From Bacillota bacterium (lineage in GTDB: Bacteria; Bacillota; Sulfobacillia; JACIYH01): a stretch of DNA of 64,000 nucleotides. Each line of letters opens with the position of its first letter. Position 1 is the first letter of the stretch. The stretch is taken from contig JASEFA010000007.1 in assembly GCA_030019365.1 (NCBI GenBank), positions 1 through 64,000 of the forward strand, in the 5' to 3' direction. Below the pieces are notes generated by a model. The model was not told the DNA's origin. It saw nothing but the letters and a program-made list of their open reading frames with translations, and did no database searches. Both the position numbers and the translations under genes were made by a program. Below are positions 34,288-41,545 of this stretch, in pieces.

Positions 34288-35442
34288 ATGGGGGAAACAT
34301 CGTTGCGCCACTGGCTTCTGGTATCTGATCTGATGTATCGGGCCTTCCCGGCGGTGGACAGACGACTGGCACGCTATCTGGAGCTGGCGGGCGACCGGGG
34401 CATCCGGCGTCAGGACGGCATCCAGGCCCGCCTGAGCATCCTGACCAAGCGATTCCACTGCCAGGGCGGGGCCGCCTTCGCCTGCCTGAGCCCAGCACGG
34501 CAGGCGCTGCTCGATGCCATCGTGGCCCTGCAGACCATGTCCGACTATCTCGACAACCTGTGCGACCGCCGGCATCCGCCGGAGGAATCACGCTTCCGCA
34601 TGTTGCACGGCGCCATGCGGGCGGCGGTGGCGCCCGGCCCGTCCGGTTCGCACCCTCCGTGGCTGGCACAGGATCGGCTTCTCTCCACTCTGGTGGCCGA
34701 TTGCCATCGCGCCCTCACCGCCCTGCCATCCCACCCGGTGATCCACCCCGAAGTGAGCCGGCTGGTGAACCTCTACTGCGACCTGCAATCATACAAACAC
34801 CTGCCCCCGGGCCAGCGCGAGTCCGCCCTGGTGAGGTGGCAGGCCCGGCAGCAAGGGGAAAAGGACCCGGTGGGGCAGGCCGCCCGGGACCTGTCCTGCC
34901 ACGAGTTTGCGGCCGCCTGTGGGTCCACCCTGGGGATTTTCGCCCTGTTCCGCCTGGCAGCCCAGCCGCGGCTCACCCGCGACCGCGCCGGGGCGGTAGT
35001 GCAGGCTTACTTTCCCCACATCTGCGGCCTGCACATCCTGCTCGATTACCTCATCGACATGGACGAGGACCGGGCCAGCGGCGACCTCAACTTCGTTCTC
35101 CCTTACGGTAGCCGCGACTCAGCCCGCGCCCGGCTGATCCACTTCGTCCGCCGGGCCCTGGAGAAGGCCGGCACCCTTCCGGACGCCTGGTTCCACCGCC
35201 TCGTGGTGAAAGGGCTGCTGGCCATGTACCTCTCCGATCCCAAGCTCGGAGCGCAGGAGCTCGAGGGATTCGCCACCAACCTCCTGCGGGCCGCGGGGCC
35301 TCCGGCGGCAGGCCTGTGGCGTCTCTGCCTGAGGCTGCGCCGCCGCGGGATTATACCCCCGAACTCCTGGCAACCGGTCGCCAGGGACCCGAAGGCGGGA
35401 ACAACTTCGGGGAGCTTCGACGAATGGAAAAGTGGGACGTGA
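34288..35442 (+). CDS. ytpB: YtpB-like class IB terpene synthase (DUF2600; tetraprenyl-beta-curcumene synthase type)
   Basis: 384 residues. MSDYLDNLCDRRHPPEESRF is the first Mg-binding motif of DUF2600 proteins, and HILLDYLIDMDEDRASGDLN is the second Asp-rich motif. Arg- and Lys-containing segments between them (SCHEFAAACGSTLGIFALFR) are also typical. In Bacillus subtilis, YtpB cyclises tetra/heptaprenyl diphosphate to C35 terpenes without DDxxD class I motifs. Here it is next to a polyprenyl synthase and overlaps a flavin reductase by 19 bases, so a C30-C35 lipid made and modified locally is inferred. ATG 34333 (MYRAFPAVDRRL) is an alternative start close to the conserved region. Confidence 0.87.
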   Translation: MGETSLRHWLLVSDLMYRAFPAVDRRLARYLELAGDRGIRRQDGIQARLSILTKRFHCQGGAAFACLSPARQALLDAIVALQTMSDYLDNLCDRRHPPEESRFRMLHGAMRAAVAPGPSGSHPPWLAQDRLLSTLVADCHRALTALPSHPVIHPEVSRLVNLYCDLQSYKHLPPGQRESALVRWQARQQGEKDPVGQAARDLSCHEFAAACGSTLGIFALFRLAAQPRLTRDRAGAVVQAYFPHICGLHILLDYLIDMDEDRASGDLNFVLPYGSRDSARARLIHFVRRALEKAGTLPDAWFHRLVVKGLLAMYLSDPKLGAQELEGFATNLLRAAGPPAAGLWRLCLRLRRRGIIPPNSWQPVARDPKAGTTSGSFDEWKSGT

Positions 35443-36677
35443 TCGTGATCGGGGGCGGACCGGCCGGGTCCCAGGCCGCGTACGAGTGTGCCTCCCGCGG
35501 CATGCGCACCCTGCTCGTGGACCGGAACCGCTTCCCCCGGGAAAAGCCCTGCGGAGGAGGGGTTTCCCTGGCCGCCGAGAACCTGCTGGGCGAGTGCCTG
35601 CCCGCCCGGGTGGCCGAGGTCCGCTGCCGTCTTCTGCGCACCGTCCACCGGGGGTGGAAGAGGGAATTGGACTATCCCCATCCGTTCCTGGCCTCCGTGC
35701 GGCGGACCATTTTCGATCAGTGTCTCGTCGAGCGTGCCATAGCCGCCGGAGCAGAGGTGCGTGACGGCCTGGAGGCCGAATGGATCGATGCCCGGGCCGG
35801 TCATACCCAGATACAGCTGCGCACCACCGACCCGTCCCCTCCGCAACGCGAGAACGGGGCAACGGGGCGAATGGAAGTGCGGAGGCCAGCCCAAACGTCT
35901 TCCTGCGTAGCAACCATCGTAGCAGACGGCGTGGCGGGCAGGGTCTCCCGGGCTCTCCGGGGGCGCTGGCGTCCCGGGGCCCTGGCTCTCTGCTACACTG
36001 CCGAGGCCGAATGGGACGGGCACGCTGACGACCCCTACCGGCAGGAAGGCATAGAGGTCCACTACGCCTTCGTCCCCATGGGTTACGGCTGGCTGTTCCC
36101 CAAGCGCAACTCCATATACGCTGGACTGGGCGCACACCTGCCCGCGGCAGGCGGGCTGAGGCACGCCTTCACCGAGTTCGCCCGGCTGAACCGCCTCCGC
36201 TTCTGTTCCCCGGTCCGTACCGCCCTCGTCCCAGTGGGAGGCGTGGCCCTGAAGGTGGCGGGTGACGGCTGGCTCCTGGCGGGCGACGCGGCCGGTCTGG
36301 CCGATCCCTTCAGCGGGGAAGGCATCCGCTATGCCCTGAGCTCGGGGCGGCTGGCCGGTCAGGCGCTTGCCGCCTGCCTGGAGCAGGGCATGCCACCCAC
36401 GGCTGCCGCTCTAGCCGCCTATTCTCGCTCTCTGCGCACGGCTTTCGGAACCCACCTGGCCCTTGCCAGGCTCATGTTCACCCTGCTCCACCGCTTCCCG
36501 CGGGCTCTGCTTGCCATCTACTTCTGCCACGACGAACCCTTCCGGCGGACTCTGGACATACTGGCCGGTCGCGCCGCCTACGCCGACCTCCTGCGATGGA
36601 TTCTGCCTCGCCTCCCCCTGCTCGCCCTTGTCGGCCCTGCACCCCCCACCGGTGCGGGCCGGCACCCGACGTCCTGA
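35424..36677 (+). CDS. Geranylgeranyl reductase family flavoprotein
   Basis: 417 residues. MEKWDVIVIGGGPAGSQAAYECASRG is the FAD dinucleotide-binding motif. DRNRFPREKPCGGGVS is the signature of geranylgeranyl reductases, with the CG motif. GWLLAGDAAGLADPFSGEGI is the second FAD motif. It reduces isolated double bonds of polyprenyl chains, or oxidises related lipids. ATG 35424 lies nine bases after GGGGAG, inside the end of the ytpB gene, so the two are coupled. A stretch at about 140-170 (SPPQRENGATGRMEVRRP) looks like a flexible insertion. Saturation of the YtpB terpene or of the polyprenyl precursor is a reasonable inference. Confidence 0.88.
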   Translation: MEKWDVIVIGGGPAGSQAAYECASRGMRTLLVDRNRFPREKPCGGGVSLAAENLLGECLPARVAEVRCRLLRTVHRGWKRELDYPHPFLASVRRTIFDQCLVERAIAAGAEVRDGLEAEWIDARAGHTQIQLRTTDPSPPQRENGATGRMEVRRPAQTSSCVATIVADGVAGRVSRALRGRWRPGALALCYTAEAEWDGHADDPYRQEGIEVHYAFVPMGYGWLFPKRNSIYAGLGAHLPAAGGLRHAFTEFARLNRLRFCSPVRTALVPVGGVALKVAGDGWLLAGDAAGLADPFSGEGIRYALSSGRLAGQALAACLEQGMPPTAAALAAYSRSLRTAFGTHLALARLMFTLLHRFPRALLAIYFCHDEPFRRTLDILAGRAAYADLLRWILPRLPLLALVGPAPPTGAGRHPTS

Positions 36678-36698
36678 GGCGGATTCGCATTTGCGCAA

Positions 36699-36728
36699 TT
36701 GACAAGGCAACCGACAGATCACTATACT
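36699..36728 (+). promoter_or_regulatory. SigA promoter of the selenoprotein gene
   Basis: TTGACA (36699-36704), 18-base spacer, TATACT (36723-36728). The expected start point, about 36735, leaves only about 20 bases of leader before GTG 36757, just enough for the AAGGAGGT site (36743-36750). Confidence 0.85.
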
Positions 36729-36756
36729 GGAGGAAACGATACAAGGAGGTACGGAA

Positions 36757-37038
36757 GTGCGGGTTGATATAACCCCGGACGCGATGAGCTTCCTCAAATC
36801 ACGCACCGACGCCGTCACCGTCCTCATGGAGATGTGCGCCGGCTGAGGGGGCGTGTCATATGAGCCTGCCGTGTATGCAGGTGCCCCCCAGGATGTCCAC
36901 AAGTATCAGGAGTTCCAGGTCGACGGTCTGAAGGTCTATCTGGCCAAAGATGCCCGCGTTGCGCGCGACGGAGTCAAGATCTCACTGTGGGGCATTGGCC
37001 CCTGGAAGCGCATACTGGTCGACGGGCTGCTCAGGTAA
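36757..37038 (+). CDS. HesB-like selenoprotein with in-frame UGA (Sec at residue 30)
   Basis: The reading frame starts at GTG 36757, six bases after a strong AAGGAGGT, and runs to TAA at 37036-37038 with a single in-frame TGA at 36844-36846. Read as selenocysteine, the protein has 93 residues. It starts MRVDITPDAMSFLKSRTDAV and continues EMCAG-U-GGVSYEPAVYAG, then VDGLKVYLAKDARV and GVKISLWGIG. The ITPDAMSFL opening and the metal-ligand-like C-x-x-U-G region fit the small HesB/IscA-related selenoprotein group, where Sec replaces the first cluster-binding Cys. A two-tier hairpin starts directly after the TGA (see bSECIS). HesB relatives act in Fe-S assembly or transfer; the selenoprotein branch is uncharacterised. 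The DUF302 gene follows after 45 bases. A chance nonsense mutation is the alternative. Confidence 0.82.
36847..36888 (+). promoter_or_regulatory. Candidate bacterial SECIS element
   Basis: Directly after the TGA, GGGGGC (36847-36852) can pair with GCCCCC (36883-36888). Inside it CCTGC (36865-36869) pairs with GCAGG (36877-36881) around a 7-base loop CGTGTAT. The apical loop has G in its second position, as SelB-binding loops usually do, and lies about 24 bases from the UGA. Confidence 0.7.
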
Positions 37039-37083
37039 CTGCCGGGCCGTGTCCGGGCAATCTCACTTCAGGGAGGCGCACGG

Positions 37084-37473
37084 GTGGGATACCCCTTCGC
37101 TTACACCGTCTGTACCCCGAAGGCGTTCGACGATGCTGTGGCTGTCGTCGAGCGGAAGGTGGCCGAGAAAGGCATGCGGGTCCAGCACGTCCACGACGTG
37201 CAGGCCACCCTCGCCAGCAAGGGCTACCAGATCAAACCCTTGAAGATCATTGAGGTTTGCGATGCGCCCCACGCCCACGCCGTGCTCAGCAAGGACGTCA
37301 TGATCTCCCTCATGATGCCGTGTAAGATCAACGTCTTCGTGCGCGACGGCACCACATGGATAACTGCCCTGCGGCCAACCGTGCTGGCCCAGTTCTTCCC
37401 GGGAGCAGGACTCGACACCGTCGCCCGCGAGGTCGACGCCATACTTGTGAGCATCGTCGACGAAGCGGCATAG
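37084..37473 (+). CDS. DUF302 domain protein
   Basis: 129 residues. FAYTVCTPKAFDDAVAVVER and KVAEKGMRVQHVHDVQATL are the DUF302 first half. KPLKIIEVCDAPHAHAVLS and MISLMMPCKINVFVRDG are the second; the conserved Cys in IxExCxP and in MxPCxxxVY are both present. DUF302 folds as a dimeric beta barrel and has no assigned activity, though some members relate to redox or heavy-metal stress. GTG 37084 is preceded by AGGGAGG. It is 45 bases after the selenoprotein gene and probably co-transcribed, so a shared role in metal or redox chemistry is possible. Confidence 0.88.
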   Translation: MGYPFAYTVCTPKAFDDAVAVVERKVAEKGMRVQHVHDVQATLASKGYQIKPLKIIEVCDAPHAHAVLSKDVMISLMMPCKINVFVRDGTTWITALRPTVLAQFFPGAGLDTVAREVDAILVSIVDEAA

Positions 37474-37533
37474 CACGAGCGACCACCGGCCGTCGCCCCG
37501 CTGCCTGACGCGACGGCGACTCGCAGGCCAGGG

Positions 37534-37561
37534 TTGCGCTCGCCCACAAACACGGTATAAT
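37534..37561 (+). promoter_or_regulatory. Promoter upstream of tRNA-Met
   Basis: TTGCGC (37534-37539), 16-base spacer, TATAAT (37556-37561), 14 bases before the tRNA. The -35 is weak and the -10 perfect. Confidence 0.65.
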
Positions 37562-37575
37562 GATGGTAGTGAGGT

Positions 37576-37651
37576 GGGCCCGTAGCTCAATTGGCAGAGC
37601 ATCCGCCTCATAAGCGGGTGGTTGGGGGATCGTGCCCCTCCGGGCCCACCA
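37576..37651 (+). tRNA. tRNA with CAT anticodon (elongator Met most likely) and unusual T-loop
   Basis: The acceptor GGGCCCG/CGGGCCC pairs fully, so it is not an initiator. T8-A9 and the D arm GCTC-AATTGGCA-GAGC are present. The anticodon loop CTCATAA gives CAT. The T stem is GGGGG/CCCTC, with loop ATCGTGC instead of TTCRANN: positions 54 and 58 are A and T, the reverse of the universal T54-A58. CCA is encoded. tRNA-Ile2 (lysidine-modified CAT) is the alternative. Confidence 0.9.
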
Positions 37652-37652
37652 G

Positions 37653-37681
37653 TTGAAAACCGAAATCGACCGGCTTATAAT
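37653..37681 (+). promoter_or_regulatory. Promoter upstream of tRNA-Glu
   Basis: TTGAAA (37653-37658), 17-base spacer, TATAAT (37676-37681). It starts two bases after tRNA-Met, so tRNA-Glu and tRNA-Val can be transcribed separately. Confidence 0.7.
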
Positions 37682-37697
37682 GGAGGCTGTGTCGCAA

Positions 37698-37772
37698 GGC
37701 CCCATGGTCTAACGGTTAAGACACCGGCCTTTCAAGCCGGCAGCAGGGGTTCGACTCCCCTTGGGGCCACCA
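37698..37772 (+). tRNA. tRNA-Glu (TTC)
   Basis: The acceptor GGCCCCA pairs with TGGGGCC. The anticodon stem CCGGC/GCCGG carries loop CTTTCAA (anticodon TTC). The T loop is TTCGACT, and CCA is encoded at 37770-37772. Confidence 0.96.
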
Positions 37773-37781
37773 GGTTTGGGT

Positions 37782-37856
37782 GGGCGGCTAGCTCAGTGGC
37801 AGAGCGCTTGACTCACATTCAAGAGGTCGTAGGTTCGAGTCCTGCGCCGCCCACCA
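37782..37856 (+). tRNA. tRNA-Val (CAC)
   Basis: The acceptor GGGCGGC pairs with GCCGCCC. The anticodon stem CTTGA/TCAAG carries loop CTCACAT (anticodon CAC). The T loop is TTCGAGT, and CCA is encoded at 37854-37856. Confidence 0.96.
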
Positions 37857-37896
37857 TGAGATCTCTTGGACTGCTACATCGGCGGCGGGCTGCCCG

Positions 37897-38391
37897 TCAA
37901 ATGGGGCGAATCTCGGCCTTGACGGGCGCCCCCGGGTCGTCCTCGATGTGCAGAATCCCGTAAGATGCCTTGCCCCACAGAGTGCGCGCGGCAGGACCCG
38001 GGTTGAAGATGAGGGTCCTGCCGCGGCGTTCGAGAAAAGGACGGTGGGTGTGGCCGAAAACGACCACGTCTGCCTCGGGGAAGTTCTGTCGGGCAAGGGC
38101 CTCCGTATCTCCGGGAGGCCCCTGTCCATGCATCACCCCGATGGTCTTTCCCGCCACCTGCATGATCCTGGTCTTCTCGAGCCTGTTGCGAACCTCGGGC
38201 GCATCCATGTTCCCGGAAACCGCATGGACCGGGGCAATCTGACCCAGAACATCCAGCACGGCCAGGGTAGTGAGATCCCCGGCGTGGATGATCAGGTCCA
38301 CCCCGCGAAGCCCCCGCAGGATGGCCTCGGGAATCGCCCTCTGGTGATCAGGCACGTGGGTATCCGACACAACCCCGATCCTCATCGGCAA
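37897..38391 (-). CDS. YfcE/MJ0936-family metallophosphoesterase
   Basis: 164 residues with the full calcineurin-like metal site: RIGVVSDTHVPDH (D-x-H), LIIHAGDLTTLAVL (GD), VSGNMDAPEVR (GNxD), VMHGQG (H) and VFGHTHRPFLERR (GHTH). Such enzymes hydrolyse phosphodiesters with two Mn or other divalent ions; the physiological substrate is unknown. TTG 38391 is six bases after AGGAGG; ATG 38385 is also possible. Its ribosome binding site lies within about 25 bases of the end of the IS110 transposase gene, so the element probably abuts this gene's leader. Confidence 0.93.
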   Translation of the reverse strand: MPMRIGVVSDTHVPDHQRAIPEAILRGLRGVDLIIHAGDLTTLAVLDVLGQIAPVHAVSGNMDAPEVRNRLEKTRIMQVAGKTIGVMHGQGPPGDTEALARQNFPEADVVVFGHTHRPFLERRGRTLIFNPGPAARTLWGKASYGILHIEDDPGAPVKAEIRPI

Positions 38392-38418
38392 AGCCCACCT
38401 CCTCCCCCGAAAACGCCG

Positions 38419-39657
38419 CTACGCCGCGCACTCCAGATCCTGGAGGTCAACTTTGTAGCCGAGCGCTTCAAGCCTCTTGGTCAGGCGCCTGGCCACCGCC
38501 TCCCGGTCCAGCCTGTCAAAGTAGTCCGCGCCAAGGTCCCGGTACACCGTCTTGTCCCTGAGGATATGGTAGACAATGGTGAGAATGGCGTGCGCTACCG
38601 CAACGGCTGCCCTCTTCTTGCCTTTTCTGGCGGCGAGCCGGTGGTACAACGAAGAGAGGTAGTTACCCTTGGACCTGCCGGCAGCGTGGGCGGCTTGCAC
38701 GAGCAAAGATTTGAGCCATGGGTTCCCCTTGGTGGTCTTCCCGGATTTCCGCTTGCCGGCGGATTCGTTGTTCCCCGGGCACACCCCCGCCCAGGAGGCG
38801 ATGTGCCGGTCCGAAGGGAAGACAGTCATGTCCACACCGATCTCCGCAATTATGCCCTGGATAGCTTTCACGTCCAGGCCAGGCACGCCATCGAGCCTGC
38901 GCGCGTCAGCCTCAAAAGGGCGCATCCTCTCCTCGATTTCCCGGTCAAGCTCCGCAATGGCCTCGTCGAGGTAGTCGATATGAGCAAGGATCTGGGAGAT
39001 TATGAGCCGGTGATGCGGCTTCAGGAAGCCCTCCAGGGCCCTTTGCAGATCGGGGATCTTCTTCCTCATCCTGCCCCGTGCCAATTGTGCCATGGACTCG
39101 GCGTCCATCTCTCCCCGCAGAAGCTCGTGCAGGATCGCCCGCGCAGAGACCCCGGTGACATCAGTAGCCACGGACGCGAGCTTTATGTTGGCGTCCTCCA
39201 GGATCTTCTGGAGCCTGTTCACCTCGGAAGCCTTCTGGCGGGTCAGGCTGGTCCGGTACCTGGTCAGATCCCTCAGTTCCCGGATGGGCTCGGGGGGAAT
39301 GAAGCTTCCCCTGATCAGCCCGTGGCGGAGCAGATCGGCAATCCACTCCGCATCGGAGATGTCGGTCTTCCTGCCGGGGACGTTCTTTATGTGCGCCGCG
39401 TTCGCCAAAACTACCTCAAAGTTCGCCTCCAGGATGTTGTACACGGGTTTCCAATAGACCCCCGTGCTCTCCATGGCCACGTGAGTGCACCCGGCCCGGG
39501 AGAGCCAGTCCGAAAGCATGAGGATGTCCCTGGTCATCGTCCCGAAGGTCCGCGTTTCCTTCTTCGGCTTGCCGTCCGGGCCCGGTACAATAAGGCACGC
39601 GGTGATGACCTTCTTGTGGACGTCCAGGCCTGCGCACCGTTCGTGCATCACTTCCAT
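38419..39657 (-). CDS. IS110-family transposase (DEDD)
   Basis: 412 residues. The N-terminal RuvC-like domain begins CAGLDVHKKVITACL (first Asp), has HVAMESTGVYWKPVYN (Glu) and GRKTDISDAEWIADLL (the two later Asp). The C-terminal Transposase_20 domain has RLDGVPGLDVKAIQGIIAEIG, ASWAGVCPGNNESAGKRKSG and its catalytic Ser region. All DEDD residues appear present and the frame is intact, so the element may be active. It acts as an RNA-guided recombinase in studied IS110 members. The start is taken at 39657. Confidence 0.95.
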   Translation of the reverse strand: MEVMHERCAGLDVHKKVITACLIVPGPDGKPKKETRTFGTMTRDILMLSDWLSRAGCTHVAMESTGVYWKPVYNILEANFEVVLANAAHIKNVPGRKTDISDAEWIADLLRHGLIRGSFIPPEPIRELRDLTRYRTSLTRQKASEVNRLQKILEDANIKLASVATDVTGVSARAILHELLRGEMDAESMAQLARGRMRKKIPDLQRALEGFLKPHHRLIISQILAHIDYLDEAIAELDREIEERMRPFEADARRLDGVPGLDVKAIQGIIAEIGVDMTVFPSDRHIASWAGVCPGNNESAGKRKSGKTTKGNPWLKSLLVQAAHAAGRSKGNYLSSLYHRLAARKGKKRAAVAVAHAILTIVYHILRDKTVYRDLGADYFDRLDREAVARRLTKRLEALGYKVDLQDLECAA

Positions 39658-39845
39658 CTCTAACGCCCCCTTGAGCCGGCGGAGCGCCCCGGAACTCTTG
39701 GATTCTCCCCCGCGTGCTCACGGACACAGTCGGTGCCTCCCAGGGGACGCTCGGGTCAGACTCTCTTCCGGGCTCACGGCACCAGTGAGCAACCGACCTC
39801 CCACACCGGCAGCTTTGCACCGATTGTACCATCAACCCCCGTTTT
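39658..39845 (-). ncRNA. Candidate IS110 bridge RNA region
   Basis: The non-coding stretch between the transposase start and the element's left end. In IS110 elements (non-IS1111 group) this position encodes the bridge RNA, which pairs with target and donor DNA. The segment is rich in short inverted words (for example gagcacgcgggggag and cgggctcacggcaccagtgag). I did not derive its structure or guide loops, so the call rests on position. Confidence 0.45.
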
Positions 39846-39850
39846 CATCG

Positions 39851-40187
39851 GCGGTGGCGACGGCAGGCCGTCATGAGTGACTCTCTTCCCATTCGCGCGC
39901 GAGCTGCGATCTCCCTGTGCATTGCAGCCGCTCTCCCCGCATCCGGAACGGCAGCACAGTGGTGACGGGGCCCGGGAGGAATTGCCTCGCACGATGAAGA
40001 AATGCAGCGCCAAATCGGGCGTTCACCTGCCGGAGACCGGATACCCGATGATGGCATGGGTGGCGCGGGAGATGATGCTATGGCAGTGGGTCCTGCTCTC
40101 ACTTCGGTAGGAAGGATCGTCATGATCGACCTCTCGCTCTCGGGAGACAATGCCGCAGTTCTCGCGCTGCACCCCCTGCCAGCCGGT
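39851..40187. other. Remnant-bearing gap between the IS110 element and hisD
   Basis: About 340 bases. Apart from the TerC-like scrap I see no intact gene. Short frames on both strands have no motif. Confidence 0.45.
40083..40175 (+). pseudogene. N-terminal remnant of a TerC/YjbE-like membrane protein
   Basis: TSVGRIVMIDLSLSGDNAAV then LAL, read at 40107-40169, matches the first helix of TerC-family proteins (IxxIDLxLSGDNAVVIAL), which contains the metal-binding Asp pair. The frame is broken upstream: LWQWVLLSL in another frame looks like the preceding residues. It is lost downstream where the hisD end begins at 40188. A scrap of about 30 residues of a 230-residue protein; non-functional. Confidence 0.55.
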
Positions 40188-41450
40188 CTACCTGATGCGG
40201 AGGCGGGCGGCGGCAGCGTGGGCGGCCAGTCCTTCCAGGGCAGCCAGGCGGGAGGCCACGGGGGCCAGGAGCTTTGCACCCTCGGAGGACAGGCGCTGGT
40301 AGCTTACCACCTTCAGGAAGGCGCCCGCCCACAGCCCGCCCGTGAAGCGGGCGGTGCCTGCGGTGGGCAGGATGTGGTTGGGACCCGCGGCGTAGTCGCC
40401 GAACACTTCTGCCGCCAGGTCCCCGAGGAAGAGGGAACCGTAGTTCCGCAACCGGGGGACGAGGCTCTCCGCGCCGGAAACGTGCAGCTCCAGGTGCTCG
40501 GGCGCCACCTCATTGGCCACCTCTGCCGCCTCCTCCAGGTCAGAAACCAGGCACACCGCGCCCCCCGTCTCCCACGCTTCTTTGGCCACCTGGGACGTGG
40601 GAAGAGCGGCAAGCTGGCGGTCCAGTTCCTCCATTACCTGCCGGGCCAGGGTCCGGGAAGTGGTGACCAGCGCGGCCCGGGCCCGGGGGTCGTGCTCGCA
40701 CTGGGCCAGAAGGTCGGCGGCGACGAGAGTGGGGTCAGCGGTGTGATCGGCGATCACCAGCACCTCGCTGGGGCCGGCCAGGAAGTCGATGGCCACCCGG
40801 CCGAAGACCTGGCGCTTGGCCTCGGTTACATACCGGTTCCCGGGTCCCACCACCATGTCCACGGTGTGAACGGTTTCCGTCCCGTAAGCGAACGCCGCTA
40901 CCGCCTGGGCCCCACCCATGCAGTAGATCTCGTCCGCCCCCGCGATCTCCATGGCCACCAGGGCATAGGGGTTGACGCCCCCGCTCCCTTCCGGCGGGGA
41001 ACAGGCGGCCACCCGCTCCACCCCGGCCTCGCGGGCGGGAATGATCCCCATCAGTGCAGTGGACGGTAACGGGTACCGGCCCCCGGGGACATACACCCCC
41101 ACCGACTGCAGGGGCAGCAGGCGGTGTCCCACCACCACACCCGGCAGCATTTCCTCCTCTACCTCGGAAATGGCACCCAATTGCAGACGGGCGAACTCCC
41201 GAATACGGGCTGCGGCGAACTCCAGGTCGCGGATGGCCTCCTCGGGCACGATGGCGCGGGCGGCCCTCCGCTCCTCCTGACCGACCACCGGAGAGGCACG
41301 ATCCACCCCGTCGAAACGACGGGTGAACTCGCGCAGGGCCTCATCCCCGCCCGCCCTCACCTGCCGTACGATGTCCGCCACGGCGTCGCTGACCGGTGAC
41401 CGCTCCCCCTCTTCCCGCGCCGCCGGCGTTTTGAGAACAACCCTTCCCAC
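40188..41450 (-). CDS. hisD: Histidinol dehydrogenase
   Basis: 420 residues, the normal length. VGVYVPGGRYPLPSTALMG and YCMGGAQAVAAFAYGTETV are family motifs. VDMVVGPGNRYVTEAKRQVFG is the NAD-binding block, IDFLAGPSEVLVIAD and AQCEHDPRARA carry active-site Glu and His positions, and DYAAGPNHILPTAGTARF includes the second His. It oxidises histidinol to histidine in two NAD-dependent steps. No other his genes are in the window, so this copy stands alone. Stand-alone HisD homologues sometimes act on other amino alcohols, so a different substrate is possible. Confidence 0.93.
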   Translation of the reverse strand: MGRVVLKTPAAREEGERSPVSDAVADIVRQVRAGGDEALREFTRRFDGVDRASPVVGQEERRAARAIVPEEAIRDLEFAAARIREFARLQLGAISEVEEEMLPGVVVGHRLLPLQSVGVYVPGGRYPLPSTALMGIIPAREAGVERVAACSPPEGSGGVNPYALVAMEIAGADEIYCMGGAQAVAAFAYGTETVHTVDMVVGPGNRYVTEAKRQVFGRVAIDFLAGPSEVLVIADHTADPTLVAADLLAQCEHDPRARAALVTTSRTLARQVMEELDRQLAALPTSQVAKEAWETGGAVCLVSDLEEAAEVANEVAPEHLELHVSGAESLVPRLRNYGSLFLGDLAAEVFGDYAAGPNHILPTAGTARFTGGLWAGAFLKVVSYQRLSSEGAKLLAPVASRLAALEGLAAHAAAARLRIR

Positions 41451-41545
41451 GCGTTGCCACCCCCGACCTTTCGGGTGGCGACATTATACCACCGCTGGCG
41501 GAGACTACGCACTCTACTACCGCCCCGGCCGCAGAGACCCCGCCC

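Larger units (their letters stand above)
38395..39850 (-). mobile_element. IS110-family insertion sequence (approximate ends)
   Basis: A single-gene element with a DEDD transposase at 38419-39657 and a non-coding 5' part to about 39850. IS110 elements lack clear terminal inverted repeats, and I could not fix the ends. A short GTTTTC-GGGGG-like word occurs near both (cgttttcggggg on the minus strand near 38400; its mirror gaaaacggggg near 39845). The phosphoesterase gene begins right at one side and gene remnants (terC) at the other. Confidence 0.7.

Noticed and set aside
36853-37038. Separate small gene starting at GTG 36853
   Set aside because: It has no ribosome binding site and begins inside the hairpin. 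It is the in-frame continuation of the selenoprotein after the UGA.
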